A stretch of 39,795 nucleotides of DNA, taken from positions 1 through 39,795 of the forward strand of contig JAFGJB010000030.1 in the NCBI GenBank assembly GCA_016929295.1. Reading direction: 5' to 3'. Positions 8,851-16,642 of the stretch are shown one piece after another; within the stretch, counting starts at the first letter, position 1; each line of letters opens with the position of its first letter. The stretch comes from Candidatus Zhuqueibacterota bacterium. GTDB taxonomy: Bacteria; Zhuqueibacterota; Zhuqueibacteria; Residuimicrobiales; Krinioviventaceae. The translations under genes and the position numbers were made by a program. The notes beneath the pieces were generated by a model. That model saw only the letters and a list, made by a program, of their open reading frames with translations. It did not search any database and was not told the origin of the DNA.

Positions 8851-9909
8851 ATGACCATTACAGTAGCAGAGATCGCCAAATGGATTGATGCGACGGTCGA
8901 GGGTGATGATTCTATGCAAATAACCGGATTGGCCAAGATCGAACACGCGAAATCCGGTCAGCTCTCCTTTATTGCGAATCCAAAGTACATCAAATATGGC
9001 GAGACCACGGAGGCATCCGCGCTCCTGGTGAATGAGGATTATCCGAAATCCACCAGGACATTGCTGCGGTCAAAAAATCCCTATTTCGCCTTTCTCAAAC
9101 TGGCGCAACGATTCTATCAGCAGGCGCCGCAGATCGAACCGGGCATCCATGAGACGGCTTGTATTGGCGAGAACGTCACTCTGGGCGACGACATCGCCAT
9201 CGGGCCCTATGTCTTCATCGGCGCAGACAGCAAAATTGGCGACCGGACGGTGATCTATCCCGGCGTTTTCATCGGCAGTCGGGTGGAAATCGGCAATGAC
9301 TGCACGATTTATCCCCATGTGTCAATTCGCGAAGAGTGCAAAATTGGTCATCAATGCATTCTTCACATGGGAGCGGTCATCGGTTCGGATGGTTTTGGCT
9401 ATGCTTTTGAAAATGGCGTTTTCAACAAACTGCCGCAGATGGGCATCGTCGTCCTGGAAGACAATGTCGAGATCGGGGCGAATACGACGATCGATCGCGC
9501 GACGATGGGGGAGACCCTGATCAAAAAAGGCGCCAAACTGGATAACCTCATACAAATTGCCCACAACGTGGAGATCGGACAGCATTCCGCTCTGGCTGCG
9601 CAGTCCGGCATATCCGGCAGCACCAAAGTGGGCGATTACGTGCAGGTGGGCGGGCAAGCCGGTTTTGTCGGCCATATCACCATCGGCGACCGTGCGAAGA
9701 TTGGCGCCCAGGGCGGCGTCACAAAATCCGTCCCCGAAGGCGAATTCTATACCGGCTATCCGGCGCGGCCGTTCCGAACGGAGATGCGAGAGCTCGCCAG
9801 TTTGGTCAAATTGCCCGATTTGATGCGACGATTCAAGCAGCTGGAACAAAAAATCGCAGAGTTGGAAGCAAGGATCAAAGAACTCTCTGAAAAAAGCAAC
9901 TCGTTGTGA
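8851..9909 (+). CDS. lpxD: UDP-3-O-acylglucosamine N-acyltransferase
   Basis: Third step of lipid A synthesis: N-acylation of UDP-3-O-acyl-glucosamine by an acyl-ACP. The 352-residue protein has the N-terminal LpxD domain (about 1-100; GLAKIEHAKSGQLSFIANPKY). A left-handed beta-helix of hexapeptide repeats follows (about 105-310), containing the catalytic-type His in LIQIAHNVEIG. It ends in a C-terminal helix (about 325-350) as in LpxD trimers. AGGA lies seven bases before ATG 8851. The gene is directly followed by lpxC-fabZ and lpxA. Confidence 0.97.
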   Translation: MTITVAEIAKWIDATVEGDDSMQITGLAKIEHAKSGQLSFIANPKYIKYGETTEASALLVNEDYPKSTRTLLRSKNPYFAFLKLAQRFYQQAPQIEPGIHETACIGENVTLGDDIAIGPYVFIGADSKIGDRTVIYPGVFIGSRVEIGNDCTIYPHVSIREECKIGHQCILHMGAVIGSDGFGYAFENGVFNKLPQMGIVVLEDNVEIGANTTIDRATMGETLIKKGAKLDNLIQIAHNVEIGQHSALAAQSGISGSTKVGDYVQVGGQAGFVGHITIGDRAKIGAQGGVTKSVPEGEFYTGYPARPFRTEMRELASLVKLPDLMRRFKQLEQKIAELEARIKELSEKSNSL

Positions 9910-9922
9910 GGAGGTCTTTCTG
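9909..9922 (+). promoter_or_regulatory. Strong ribosome binding site with CTG start for lpxC-fabZ
   Basis: AGGAGG at 9909-9914 is followed by five bases and CTG at 9920. No ATG, GTG or TTG lies in frame near this site. This positions translation initiation at a non-standard CTG codon. Confidence 0.75.
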
Positions 9923-11320
9923 AAAAATCAACAGACGATCAAGGAAGTCGCATCCTACTCCGGCGTCGGCTTGCATACCGGCAACAAGACATCAATAAGA
10001 TTTAAACCCGCTCCCGTGAACACCGGCATTATCTTCAAGAGAGTGGATATTCCCGACTCTCCCGAGATAAAAGCGGATATCGAGCATGTGCTGGACATCT
10101 CGCGGGGCACGACCATCGGTATTGGCGACGTCAAAATTCATACAGTTGAACATGTGCTAGCCGCGATCAGCGGGCTTGAAATTGATAACATCATCTGCGA
10201 GGTCGAAGGAAACGAACCCCCCGTCGGTGACGGCAGCGCGCTGCCTTTTGTCGAGGTGCTGCTGAAGGCGGGCCTGATCGAGCAGGAGGCGCTGCGCGAT
10301 TATCTCATCATCGACAAGACAATCACCTATTCTGATCCGAGCAAGGGCATCGACATCGTCGTCTTTCCGTCGGATGAGTTTCGCATCACTTTCATGGTTG
10401 ACTATCGGAATCCGGCGCTCGGCACGCAATATACGTCCATGTACTCCATGCAGGAAGAGTTTGCCACCGAGTTTGCGGCGGCCCGCACGTTCTGTTTTCT
10501 GCATGAAGTGGAGGAGCTGTGGAAGGCTGGACTCATACAGGGCGGCAATATTGATAACGCGCTCGTCATCATTGACCGTGAAATGGACGACCAGGAGATC
10601 GATGATTTGCGCAAACTGTTCGGAATCGATCAGAATGTGCACCTCTCGGCCAACGGCATTTTGAATGGCAAGGAGCTGCGCTACTATAATGAACCGGTGC
10701 GTCACAAGGCTCTGGATCTGATCGGCGATCTCGCCCTGCTCGGCGTGCCGATCAAAGCGCATGTCATGGCGGCGCGCTCCGGTCACGGCGCCAATGCGGA
10801 GCTGGTGAAACTGATCCGCAAGGAATATGAAAAAAAACTCATCCGCAAAAAATTTCAGTCCGATCCATCCAAGGGAGCATTTCTCGACGCGGAAGCCATC
10901 ACCAGGATATTGCCGCACCGCTATCCGTTCCTGCTCGTCGACAAGATCATGGATCTCGTGCCTGGAGAGCATGTCGTGGGCATCAAGAATGTGACGATCA
11001 ACGAGCCGTTTTTTCAAGGACACTTTCCCGGCCGCCCCATTATGCCGGGCGTGCTCATCATTGAGGCGATGGCCCAGGTGGGGGGTATTTTGCTGCTCAA
11101 CGCCGAAAGCGAACCGGAAGAAAAGTATGTTGTTTTCACCGGCCTGGACAATGTGCGCTTTCGTCGCATGGTTTTTCCCGGCGACTCGATCCGCTTCGAG
11201 CTGGAGATGGGCGCCTTGCGGCGTTCCATGGCCAAGATGTACGGTCGTGCGTACGTGGGTGATCAGCTGGCGTGCGAAGCCGAATTGATGGCCGCCATCG
11301 TTGACCGGACAAAAGCCTGA
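9920..11320 (+). CDS. lpxC-fabZ: Bifunctional UDP-3-O-acyl-GlcNAc deacetylase / 3-hydroxyacyl-ACP dehydratase
   Basis: A 466-residue fusion of the committed lipid A enzyme with a fatty-acid dehydratase, as known in Bacteroidota and relatives. LpxC part (about 1-310): zinc ligands His78 (TVEHVLAA), His262 and Asp266 (RHKALDLIGD), and catalytic His289 (SGHGAN). FabZ part (about 320-460): HRYPFLLVD, then catalytic His368 (GHFPGRPIMPG) and Glu382 (IIEAMAQ), the family spacing of 14. The start is unusual. Conserved LpxC N-terminal sequence (QTIKEVASYSGVGLHTG) precedes the first conventional codon, TTG 9971. The only credible in-frame start is CTG 9920, five bases after a perfect AGGAGG (9909-9914). 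The fusion may coordinate 3-hydroxyacyl-ACP use between lipid A and phospholipids. Confidence 0.96.
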   Translation: MKNQQTIKEVASYSGVGLHTGNKTSIRFKPAPVNTGIIFKRVDIPDSPEIKADIEHVLDISRGTTIGIGDVKIHTVEHVLAAISGLEIDNIICEVEGNEPPVGDGSALPFVEVLLKAGLIEQEALRDYLIIDKTITYSDPSKGIDIVVFPSDEFRITFMVDYRNPALGTQYTSMYSMQEEFATEFAAARTFCFLHEVEELWKAGLIQGGNIDNALVIIDREMDDQEIDDLRKLFGIDQNVHLSANGILNGKELRYYNEPVRHKALDLIGDLALLGVPIKAHVMAARSGHGANAELVKLIRKEYEKKLIRKKFQSDPSKGAFLDAEAITRILPHRYPFLLVDKIMDLVPGEHVVGIKNVTINEPFFQGHFPGRPIMPGVLIIEAMAQVGGILLLNAESEPEEKYVVFTGLDNVRFRRMVFPGDSIRFELEMGALRRSMAKMYGRAYVGDQLACEAELMAAIVDRTKA

Positions 11321-11341
11321 GAATTTTATAAGGATATCGAA

Positions 11342-12112
11342 TTGACAACCATTCATCCCACAGCACTCGTGGATGCCAGAGCAGAACTCGGCGATAATGT
11401 CACTGTAGGCGCTTTTTCCATAATCGAAGCCGATGTCATCATCGGCGCCGGCACCGCCATCGCCTCGCAGGTGCTCGTGGCCAACGGGGCGCGCATCGGC
11501 AAGAACTGTAAAATTCATAAAGGCGCCGTCATCGCCACGATTCCGCAAGATCTGAAATTCGGCTTCGAGGAATCAACATTTGAAATAGGCGACAACACCA
11601 CCATACGCGAGTTCTGCACGCTCAATCGCGGCACTCGTGAACGCGGTAAAAGCGTCGTCGGCGCCAATTGCCTGTTAATGGCCTACGCGCACGTGGCGCA
11701 CGATTGCTGCGTCGGCGATCATGTCATACTCGCCAACTGCGTTCAGGTGGCGGGTCATGTCGATATTGAAGATCATGCGATCATTGGCGGCCTCACCGGC
11801 ATTCATCAATTTGCGCGAATCGGCCAGCATGCTATGGTGGGAGGCGGATTTCGCGTTCATAAGGATGTCCCACCCTATATCCTGGCCATGGGTGAACCAC
11901 TGCAATATGGCGGCATCAATTCCGTCGGCCTGCGACGGCGAGGCTTTTCCGCCGAATCGATGAGCGCCATGAAAAAGGCCTATCGATTCATCTATCGTTC
12001 CAGGTTGAACGTCTCGCAAGCGGTTGAAATGATCAAAGCCGAGATGCCGGAGACGCCGGAGATTGTAAATATTCTCGCTTTCATTGCAAAAGCCGAGCGA
12101 GGTTTGATTTAG
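11342..12112 (+). CDS. lpxA: UDP-N-acetylglucosamine O-acyltransferase
   Basis: First step of lipid A synthesis: transfers 3-hydroxyacyl from ACP to UDP-GlcNAc. The 256-residue product is a left-handed beta-helix of hexapeptide repeats. It carries the LpxA signature NRGTRERGKSVVG and the catalytic His in LLMAYAHVAHDC. The C-terminal helical domain begins after GINSVGLRRRGFS. The TTG start at 11342 follows an AAGGA by about ten bases. The gene is 21 bases after lpxC-fabZ, in the same operon. lpxB does not follow here; a lipoyl-type transferase does. Confidence 0.97.
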   Translation: MTTIHPTALVDARAELGDNVTVGAFSIIEADVIIGAGTAIASQVLVANGARIGKNCKIHKGAVIATIPQDLKFGFEESTFEIGDNTTIREFCTLNRGTRERGKSVVGANCLLMAYAHVAHDCCVGDHVILANCVQVAGHVDIEDHAIIGGLTGIHQFARIGQHAMVGGGFRVHKDVPPYILAMGEPLQYGGINSVGLRRRGFSAESMSAMKKAYRFIYRSRLNVSQAVEMIKAEMPETPEIVNILAFIAKAERGLI

Positions 12113-12130
12113 TTACGGATTGCAAGCCCT

Positions 12131-12967
12131 CTGGAAAATCAATTTTATCATAAACAGTGGCGATTTATCGATAGCGGACCTCTGCCCGGGGCGATGAATA
12201 TGGCTCTGGACATGGCGATGACGCAAGTGGTTGCAGAAGGCCATGTTCTTCCAACTCTGCGCGTCTACCGCTGGCGCCCGTGGGCGATTTCGCTGGGTTA
12301 TCATCAAGCCGAAAATGAAGTTGACGTCGATCGCTGTCGTCTGGACAATGTGGATGTCGTCTTGCGTCCGACAGGCGGCCGGGCGATCTTGCACGCCGAG
12401 GAATTGACCTACGCCGTCTCCATTCCTCCGGGTCCGGCTTTCAGCGGTGATATCCAATCAGTATATAGCATCATAAGTCGCTGTCTTGTCGCTTCGCTCG
12501 ATCTCCTGGGCATCAATGTGGGATTTGAGCGCGCCAGGAAAACGCCAAAAGACTTTACGCGCGGCGAATTATCATCATTATGCTATGCCTCTTCCGTGCA
12601 ATACGAGATCAATATCGGACGTCGGAAACTTGTCGGTAGCGCCCAGCGCCGTATCCAGGGGAGTGTGCTGCAGCACGGTTCAATTCTCATCGGCGATGCG
12701 CACCTGGCGCTCGTCGATTATCTGGCCGCGAAAAATGGAGCCTGGCGCGAGCGCGTCAAGCAGTATATGATAAAAAACACCATTTCTCTCAATCAGGTGA
12801 GCCCGCAGGTGACCTATGAGGCATTGGCGCGCGCCCTGCATGACGGATTTCAGCGCGAGCTCGGCATCGAGTTCGTGCAAACACAAAACGATGATGTCGA
12901 ACTGGAGCGGGCGCGACAGCTGGCGCCCAGGTTCTCTATTCTGAACAACTCGTCCTATGGCCAATAA
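12131..12967 (+). CDS. lipM: LipM-like octanoyltransferase / lipoate-protein ligase family
   Basis: Member of the biotin/lipoate ligase fold. It has RPTGGRAILHAEELTYAV (substrate-binding loop) and, further on, CYASSVQYEI followed by GRRKLVGSAQRR and GSVLQHGSI. The Cys in the CYAS segment (codon at 12581) and the Lys of GRRKLVG match LipM of Firmicutes, which transfers octanoyl from ACP to GcvH. That makes octanoyltransfer more likely than ATP-dependent lipoate ligation. The start is uncertain. The family's WRFIDSGPLPGAMNMALD motif begins before the first ATG (12194), so translation probably starts upstream, at CTG 12131 (used here) or ATT 12119. The gene overlaps dxr by 11 bases. gcvT lies 2.6 kb downstream and is functionally related. 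Confidence 0.8.
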   Translation: MENQFYHKQWRFIDSGPLPGAMNMALDMAMTQVVAEGHVLPTLRVYRWRPWAISLGYHQAENEVDVDRCRLDNVDVVLRPTGGRAILHAEELTYAVSIPPGPAFSGDIQSVYSIISRCLVASLDLLGINVGFERARKTPKDFTRGELSSLCYASSVQYEINIGRRKLVGSAQRRIQGSVLQHGSILIGDAHLALVDYLAAKNGAWRERVKQYMIKNTISLNQVSPQVTYEALARALHDGFQRELGIEFVQTQNDDVELERARQLAPRFSILNNSSYGQ

Positions 12968-14105
12968 AAGGAAAATCATTCTTCTCGGCTCGACCGGTTC
13001 CATCGGCGTCAATGCCCTCAACTGCATCGACCATTTGGCAGAATATGACGTCATCGGACTGTCGACGCATCGGAATGTCGCGCTCGTCGCGCAGCAGGCC
13101 GCGCGCTATTCCCCTCGGGCTGTTGCCGTGACCGGCGCCCTCGATGATGCGGGAAAAAGAGAGCTCGAAAAGCTAAAGATAGAGATTTTCACCGGACCGT
13201 CCGCTCTCGTCGAGCTCATACGGCGGCACGACTTTGATCTGCTGGTCAACGCCGTCGTCGGCGCGGCGGGCTTTGTGCCGACGCTGGAGGCCGTGGAGAA
13301 GAACGCCGACATCGCCCTGGCCAATAAGGAAGCGCTCGTCATCGGCGGTCAGGTCGTCATGGACAAAGTCCGCGAAAAGGGCGTTCAGCTGTTGCCGATC
13401 GACAGCGAACACAGCGCGGTTTTTCAATGTTTGATGGGGGAGAGTTACGCTGACATCGAAGAAATCATCCTCACCGCTTCGGGCGGGCCTTTTCGAACTC
13501 TGCCGGCGGCGGAGTTCAGTAACATCACCGTGAGCCAGGCGCTGCATCACCCCAACTGGACGATGGGAAAAAAGATCACCATTGATTCGGCCACCATGAT
13601 GAACAAGGGACTCGAGGTGATTGAAGCTCACTGGCTATTTGGGATTCCCGTCGACAGGATACGCGTCGTCATTCATCCGCAGTCGATTGTCCATTCAATG
13701 GTCTCTTTTGTTGACGGCTCGATCAAAGCGCAATTGGGCGTTCCGGATATGCGGATTCCGATTCAGCTTGCCCTCACCTATCCGCAACGCAGGCGGGCGG
13801 ATTTCCCGCGCATTGATTGGCGCACATTGAAAGAGCTGAACTTTGACACGCCTGATCTGGCCAGGTTCAGATGTCTGGCGCTGGCGATGGACGCCATCCG
13901 GGCTGGCGGCACAGCGCCCGCGGTTCTGAACGCCGCAAATGAATGCGCGGTGGCGGATTTTCTGCAGCAGAACATCACCTTTGACGAGATTCCCGCTGTC
14001 ATCGAGCGGGCAGTCGAAAAACACGCGTTTGTCAGCCATCCCACGGTCGATGATTTGCTCTTTGCCGACAGCCAGGCGCGGGAATTTGTCAAACGGCAGC
14101 GATGA
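12957..14105 (+). CDS. dxr: 1-deoxy-D-xylulose 5-phosphate reductoisomerase
   Basis: Converts DXP to 2-C-methyl-D-erythritol 4-phosphate with NADPH, the first committed step of the MEP isoprenoid pathway, which supplies substrate for UppS. The 382-residue protein shows the NADPH site GSTGSIGVNALN near the N-terminus, LANKEALVIGG, the metal-binding DSEHSAVFQ, HPNWTMGKKITIDSATMMNKGLEVIEAHWLF and IHPQSIVHSMV. ATG 12957 overlaps the preceding gene by 11 bases, suggesting translational coupling. Confidence 0.98.
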   Translation: MANKRKIILLGSTGSIGVNALNCIDHLAEYDVIGLSTHRNVALVAQQAARYSPRAVAVTGALDDAGKRELEKLKIEIFTGPSALVELIRRHDFDLLVNAVVGAAGFVPTLEAVEKNADIALANKEALVIGGQVVMDKVREKGVQLLPIDSEHSAVFQCLMGESYADIEEIILTASGGPFRTLPAAEFSNITVSQALHHPNWTMGKKITIDSATMMNKGLEVIEAHWLFGIPVDRIRVVIHPQSIVHSMVSFVDGSIKAQLGVPDMRIPIQLALTYPQRRRADFPRIDWRTLKELNFDTPDLARFRCLALAMDAIRAGGTAPAVLNAANECAVADFLQQNITFDEIPAVIERAVEKHAFVSHPTVDDLLFADSQAREFVKRQR

Positions 14106-14183
14106 TGTGGTGGAATTTTCTGAATCTTTTCGTTGCCGTGAGCGTCTTATCTATATGAATAGAAGAGGATAACGGGTAAAAGT

Positions 14184-15263
14184 ATGGAAAATATCTGGCA
14201 TATAGTCGTATCTTATGGAATTCCCTTCATTTTCACTCTGGGTTTGCTGGTGCTCGTGCATGAGCTGGGCCATTTTGCCCTGGCAAAACTGGTTGGCATT
14301 CGTGTCGAAAGATTTTCCGTCGGCTTTCCACCCCGATTGTTCGGCAAAAAGATCGGGGATACGGATTATTGCGTCTCCGCTGTACCGATCGGCGGCTATG
14401 TGAAAATGTCCGGCATGATCGATGAGAGCATGGACGAAGGTTCAATCAAGGGAGAGCCGTGGGAATTCATGTCAAAGCCGCTCTGGGCGAGATTTTTAGT
14501 CATTTTTGCCGGACCGGCATTTAATATTTTGCTGGCTGTTGTGATCTATACGGGAATTATCATGATCAGCGGCATTGCTGTGACGGCCGATCCCATCTAT
14601 GCGGTCGTTGGCAGCGTGATGCCGGACACACCGGCTGAATCGATCGGGCTGCAAACCGGCGATCGGATCACGCGGGTCAATGGTCAGCCTGTGGAAATGT
14701 GGCAGGATCTCATTGCCATCATCCACAAAATGCCTGAGCAGGAGATCCAGGTCGAATGGGAGCGTCAGGGCGAGGCGATGTCCGCTCGAGTGATCACCCT
14801 GAAAGATCCGCTGCAGGAGATCGGACTCATTGGCATTGGTCCTGTCACGACAATGGAAAAAGTGGGCGTGTTCAAGTCTTTTTGGTACGGGACGATCAAC
14901 ACGGTCGACAAGACAGCGATGATTTTCAAATCTTTTGGCCTGCTCTTCAGTGGCAAGGTCGCGGCAAAAGAAGCCTTGGCCGGGCCCATCAAGATCGCCG
15001 AGATGACCGGCCAGGTTGCCGAGCGCGGTTTCATCGCGCTGCTCTCGTTTGCGGCCATACTGAGCATCAACCTGGGACTCCTGAATCTGCTGCCCATCCC
15101 GGTGCTGGATGGCGGTCACATCGTGCTCCTCTCCATCGAAGGCATCACCCGTCGACCAATTTCGACAAAAATAAAAATGGCCGTTCAGCAGGTGGGGATG
15201 GCGCTTTTGTTAGCGCTCATGGTCTTCGTCATTATCAATGACGTCCTGCGAATCGGTCACTAA
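14184..15263 (+). CDS. rseP: RseP-family site-2 zinc metalloprotease
   Basis: Intramembrane protease that cleaves anti-sigma factors or signal-peptide remnants within the inner membrane. The 359-residue product has a first membrane helix containing HELGH at residues 26-30, where two His and one Glu form the zinc site. A periplasmic PDZ domain follows (about 130-215; GDRITRVNGQPVEMWQDL). The second catalytic motif LLPIPVLDGGH is near residue 305, and a last membrane helix is near 335-355. Only one PDZ domain is evident, against two in E. coli RseP. The gene closes the uppS-to-rseP cluster; 18 bases separate its stop from the start codon-proximal end of a terminator region. Confidence 0.95.
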   Translation: MENIWHIVVSYGIPFIFTLGLLVLVHELGHFALAKLVGIRVERFSVGFPPRLFGKKIGDTDYCVSAVPIGGYVKMSGMIDESMDEGSIKGEPWEFMSKPLWARFLVIFAGPAFNILLAVVIYTGIIMISGIAVTADPIYAVVGSVMPDTPAESIGLQTGDRITRVNGQPVEMWQDLIAIIHKMPEQEIQVEWERQGEAMSARVITLKDPLQEIGLIGIGPVTTMEKVGVFKSFWYGTINTVDKTAMIFKSFGLLFSGKVAAKEALAGPIKIAEMTGQVAERGFIALLSFAAILSINLGLLNLLPIPVLDGGHIVLLSIEGITRRPISTKIKMAVQQVGMALLLALMVFVIINDVLRIGH

Positions 15264-15270
15264 ACTGTTA

Positions 15271-15303
15271 AAGCCGATGATGATATGTCATCGGCTTTTT
15301 TTA
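15271..15303 (+). terminator. Rho-independent terminator after rseP
   Basis: A perfect 10-bp stem (AAGCCGATGA at 15271-15280 with TCATCGGCTT at 15288-15297) encloses a 7-base loop. It runs into eight consecutive T (15296-15303). It closes the envelope-biogenesis cluster. Confidence 0.95.
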
Positions 15304-15327
15304 TGTCTGCACCGGACAAATTTGCCC

Positions 15328-15358
15328 TTGACTGTCGATGAAATATATGCTATTTTTG
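15328..15358 (+). promoter_or_regulatory. Predicted promoter of the gcvT unit
   Basis: TTG at 15328-15330, a 20-base spacer and TATTTTTG at 15351-15358, a full match to TAnnTTTG. The same site also reads as TTGACT-17-TATTTT, a fair sigma70 promoter. It lies after the rseP terminator and upstream of the palindromic repeat that forms the leader of gcvT. Confidence 0.6.
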
Positions 15359-15396
15359 CATGTCGGAATTTTTCTAGTCCGGCCAAAGTTTGCGTT

Positions 15397-15502
15397 AATC
15401 CCGACAAGGGGCAGCTCGAATACGCAAGAGATGGTCGAAAGTAAATTAATTTCAATTACTTGGAATGTTTCGCGATTCCAGGCCACCCCTTGTTGGGCGC
15501 CA
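15397..15502 (+). repeat. Palindromic intergenic repeat element, complete copy (structured leader upstream of gcvT)
   Basis: The left arm CCCGACAAGGGG (15400-15411) is complementary to CCCCTTGTTGGG (15486-15497) over 12 bp, with one G-T pair. Interrupted complementarity continues inward to about 15425 and 15472. The interior contains a nested hairpin, AAGTAA (15439-15444) with TTACTT (15456-15461). A related sequence lies at the right edge of the window (39728-39795). As RNA it would form a long stem 40 bases after the promoter and 42 bases before the gcvT start. No protein is encoded. Possible identities are a MITE, a dispersed palindromic repeat or a structured regulatory RNA. Confidence 0.75.
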
Positions 15503-15544
15503 AACAATTGATGGCCGCATTAATAACGCCAGAGGAATGCGATC

Positions 15545-16642
15545 GTGAGTCTCAAAAAAACAGCGTTCTACGAAATCCATCAACAACTGGGCGCGAAACT
15601 GGTGGAATTCGCCGGCTACCTCATGCCCGTACAGTATGCCGGGATAAAGCAGGAGCATAAAAGAGTTCGTTCGACCGTCGGACTATTCGATGTGTCGCAC
15701 ATGGGTGAGTTCATCATTCGCGGCGACAACGCCCTGGCGTTCCTGCAGCACATGACAATCAATGACGTCAGCAAGCTGGCTGTTGATCAGGTGCAATATT
15801 CTGCCATGTGCTATGAAAATGGCGGCCTAGTGGACGATCTCCTGGTGTATCGTCTGGCTGATCACTATATGGTCGTGGTGAATGCGGCGAATCTCGATAA
15901 AGATTGGGCGTGGATGCAGAAACATCTTACACCGGAGGTTGAATTGATCAACCGGACGGACGAGCTCTCCCTGTTGGCTCTGCAGGGTCCACAGGCGGAG
16001 CCAACCCTGGCAAAGCTGACCGATCTGCATCTGAACGATATACCCTATTATTGGCTCAAAGTGGGGAACGTCAGCGGTGTGGAAATGATCGTTTCTCGAA
16101 CGGGCTACACGGGTGAGCCGGGTTTCGAGCTCTGCTTTAGCGTTGCACATTCGGAGATGATTTGGCAGGCGCTCATGCAGGCGGGCGCTGAATTCCATAT
16201 CGAACCGATCGGATTGGGTGCGCGCGACACGCTGCGTCTGGAAATGAAATATTGCCTCTATGGCCACGATATCGACGAGACGACGAATCCGCTTGAAGCG
16301 GGCCTTGGCTGGATCACCCGGCTCGACAAAGGTGATTTCATTGGCAAGAGCGCCATCCAAAAAGTGAAAGAGCACGGTCCGACGCGCAAGCTTGTGGGCT
16401 TTGAGATGATCGAGGAGGCTTTTCCGCGTCAGGGCTATATCATCTGGCAAGGAGAGCGTGAGCTCGGCCATGTGACGAGCGGCACCTATTCTCCCATGCT
16501 GGAAAAAGGCATCGGCACGGGCTATGTCGCTGCTGACGTAGCAACCGTCGGCGCCGATATTCAAATCGATGTGCGCGGCAAAAAAGTCGCGGCGCGCATT
16601 GTCAAAACTCCATTTTATCACAAAAACAGCACGCACGGATGA
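15545..16642 (+). CDS. gcvT: Glycine cleavage system T protein (aminomethyltransferase)
   Basis: Transfers the methylene group from aminomethylated, lipoyl-bound GcvH to tetrahydrofolate, releasing ammonia. The 365-residue protein has GLFDVSHMGEF, the catalytic-region Asp in NGGLVDDLLVYRL, SRTGYTGEPGFE and GLGARDTLRLEMKYCLYGHDI. The C-terminal barrel contains RKLVGFEM and GHVTSGTYSPMLEKGIGTGYV. These are GcvT rather than YgfZ features. The GTG start at 15545 follows GAGGA by about nine bases. No gcvH or gcvP is visible here. Its stop overlaps the next gene as ATGA. Confidence 0.96.
   Translation: MSLKKTAFYEIHQQLGAKLVEFAGYLMPVQYAGIKQEHKRVRSTVGLFDVSHMGEFIIRGDNALAFLQHMTINDVSKLAVDQVQYSAMCYENGGLVDDLLVYRLADHYMVVVNAANLDKDWAWMQKHLTPEVELINRTDELSLLALQGPQAEPTLAKLTDLHLNDIPYYWLKVGNVSGVEMIVSRTGYTGEPGFELCFSVAHSEMIWQALMQAGAEFHIEPIGLGARDTLRLEMKYCLYGHDIDETTNPLEAGLGWITRLDKGDFIGKSAIQKVKEHGPTRKLVGFEMIEEAFPRQGYIIWQGERELGHVTSGTYSPMLEKGIGTGYVAADVATVGADIQIDVRGKKVAARIVKTPFYHKNSTHG

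Noticed and set aside
10157-11548. A 463-codon open frame on the minus strand across lpxC-fabZ and into lpxA
   Set aside because: The + strand encodes conserved enzymes with all catalytic residues here. The antisense frame has no recognisable domain and spans a gene boundary, so it is a codon-usage shadow.
15439-15461. CRISPR-like short repeat
   Set aside because: The AAGTAA/TTACTT unit occurs once per palindromic element, not as a regularly spaced array, and no cas genes are present.
15397-15502. Integron attC site
   Set aside because: The right end reads GTTGGGC, which fits the attC core, and the folded form is similar. But the left end is TCCCGAC rather than RYYYAAC, the arms pair continuously without the usual spacer, and no integrase or cassette array is present. 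Kept only as an alternative.
15360-15544. Glycine riboswitch upstream of gcvT
   Set aside because: The leader lacks the conserved tandem aptamer cores of the glycine riboswitch. It is occupied by the palindromic repeat, which also occurs beside a non-glycine gene.
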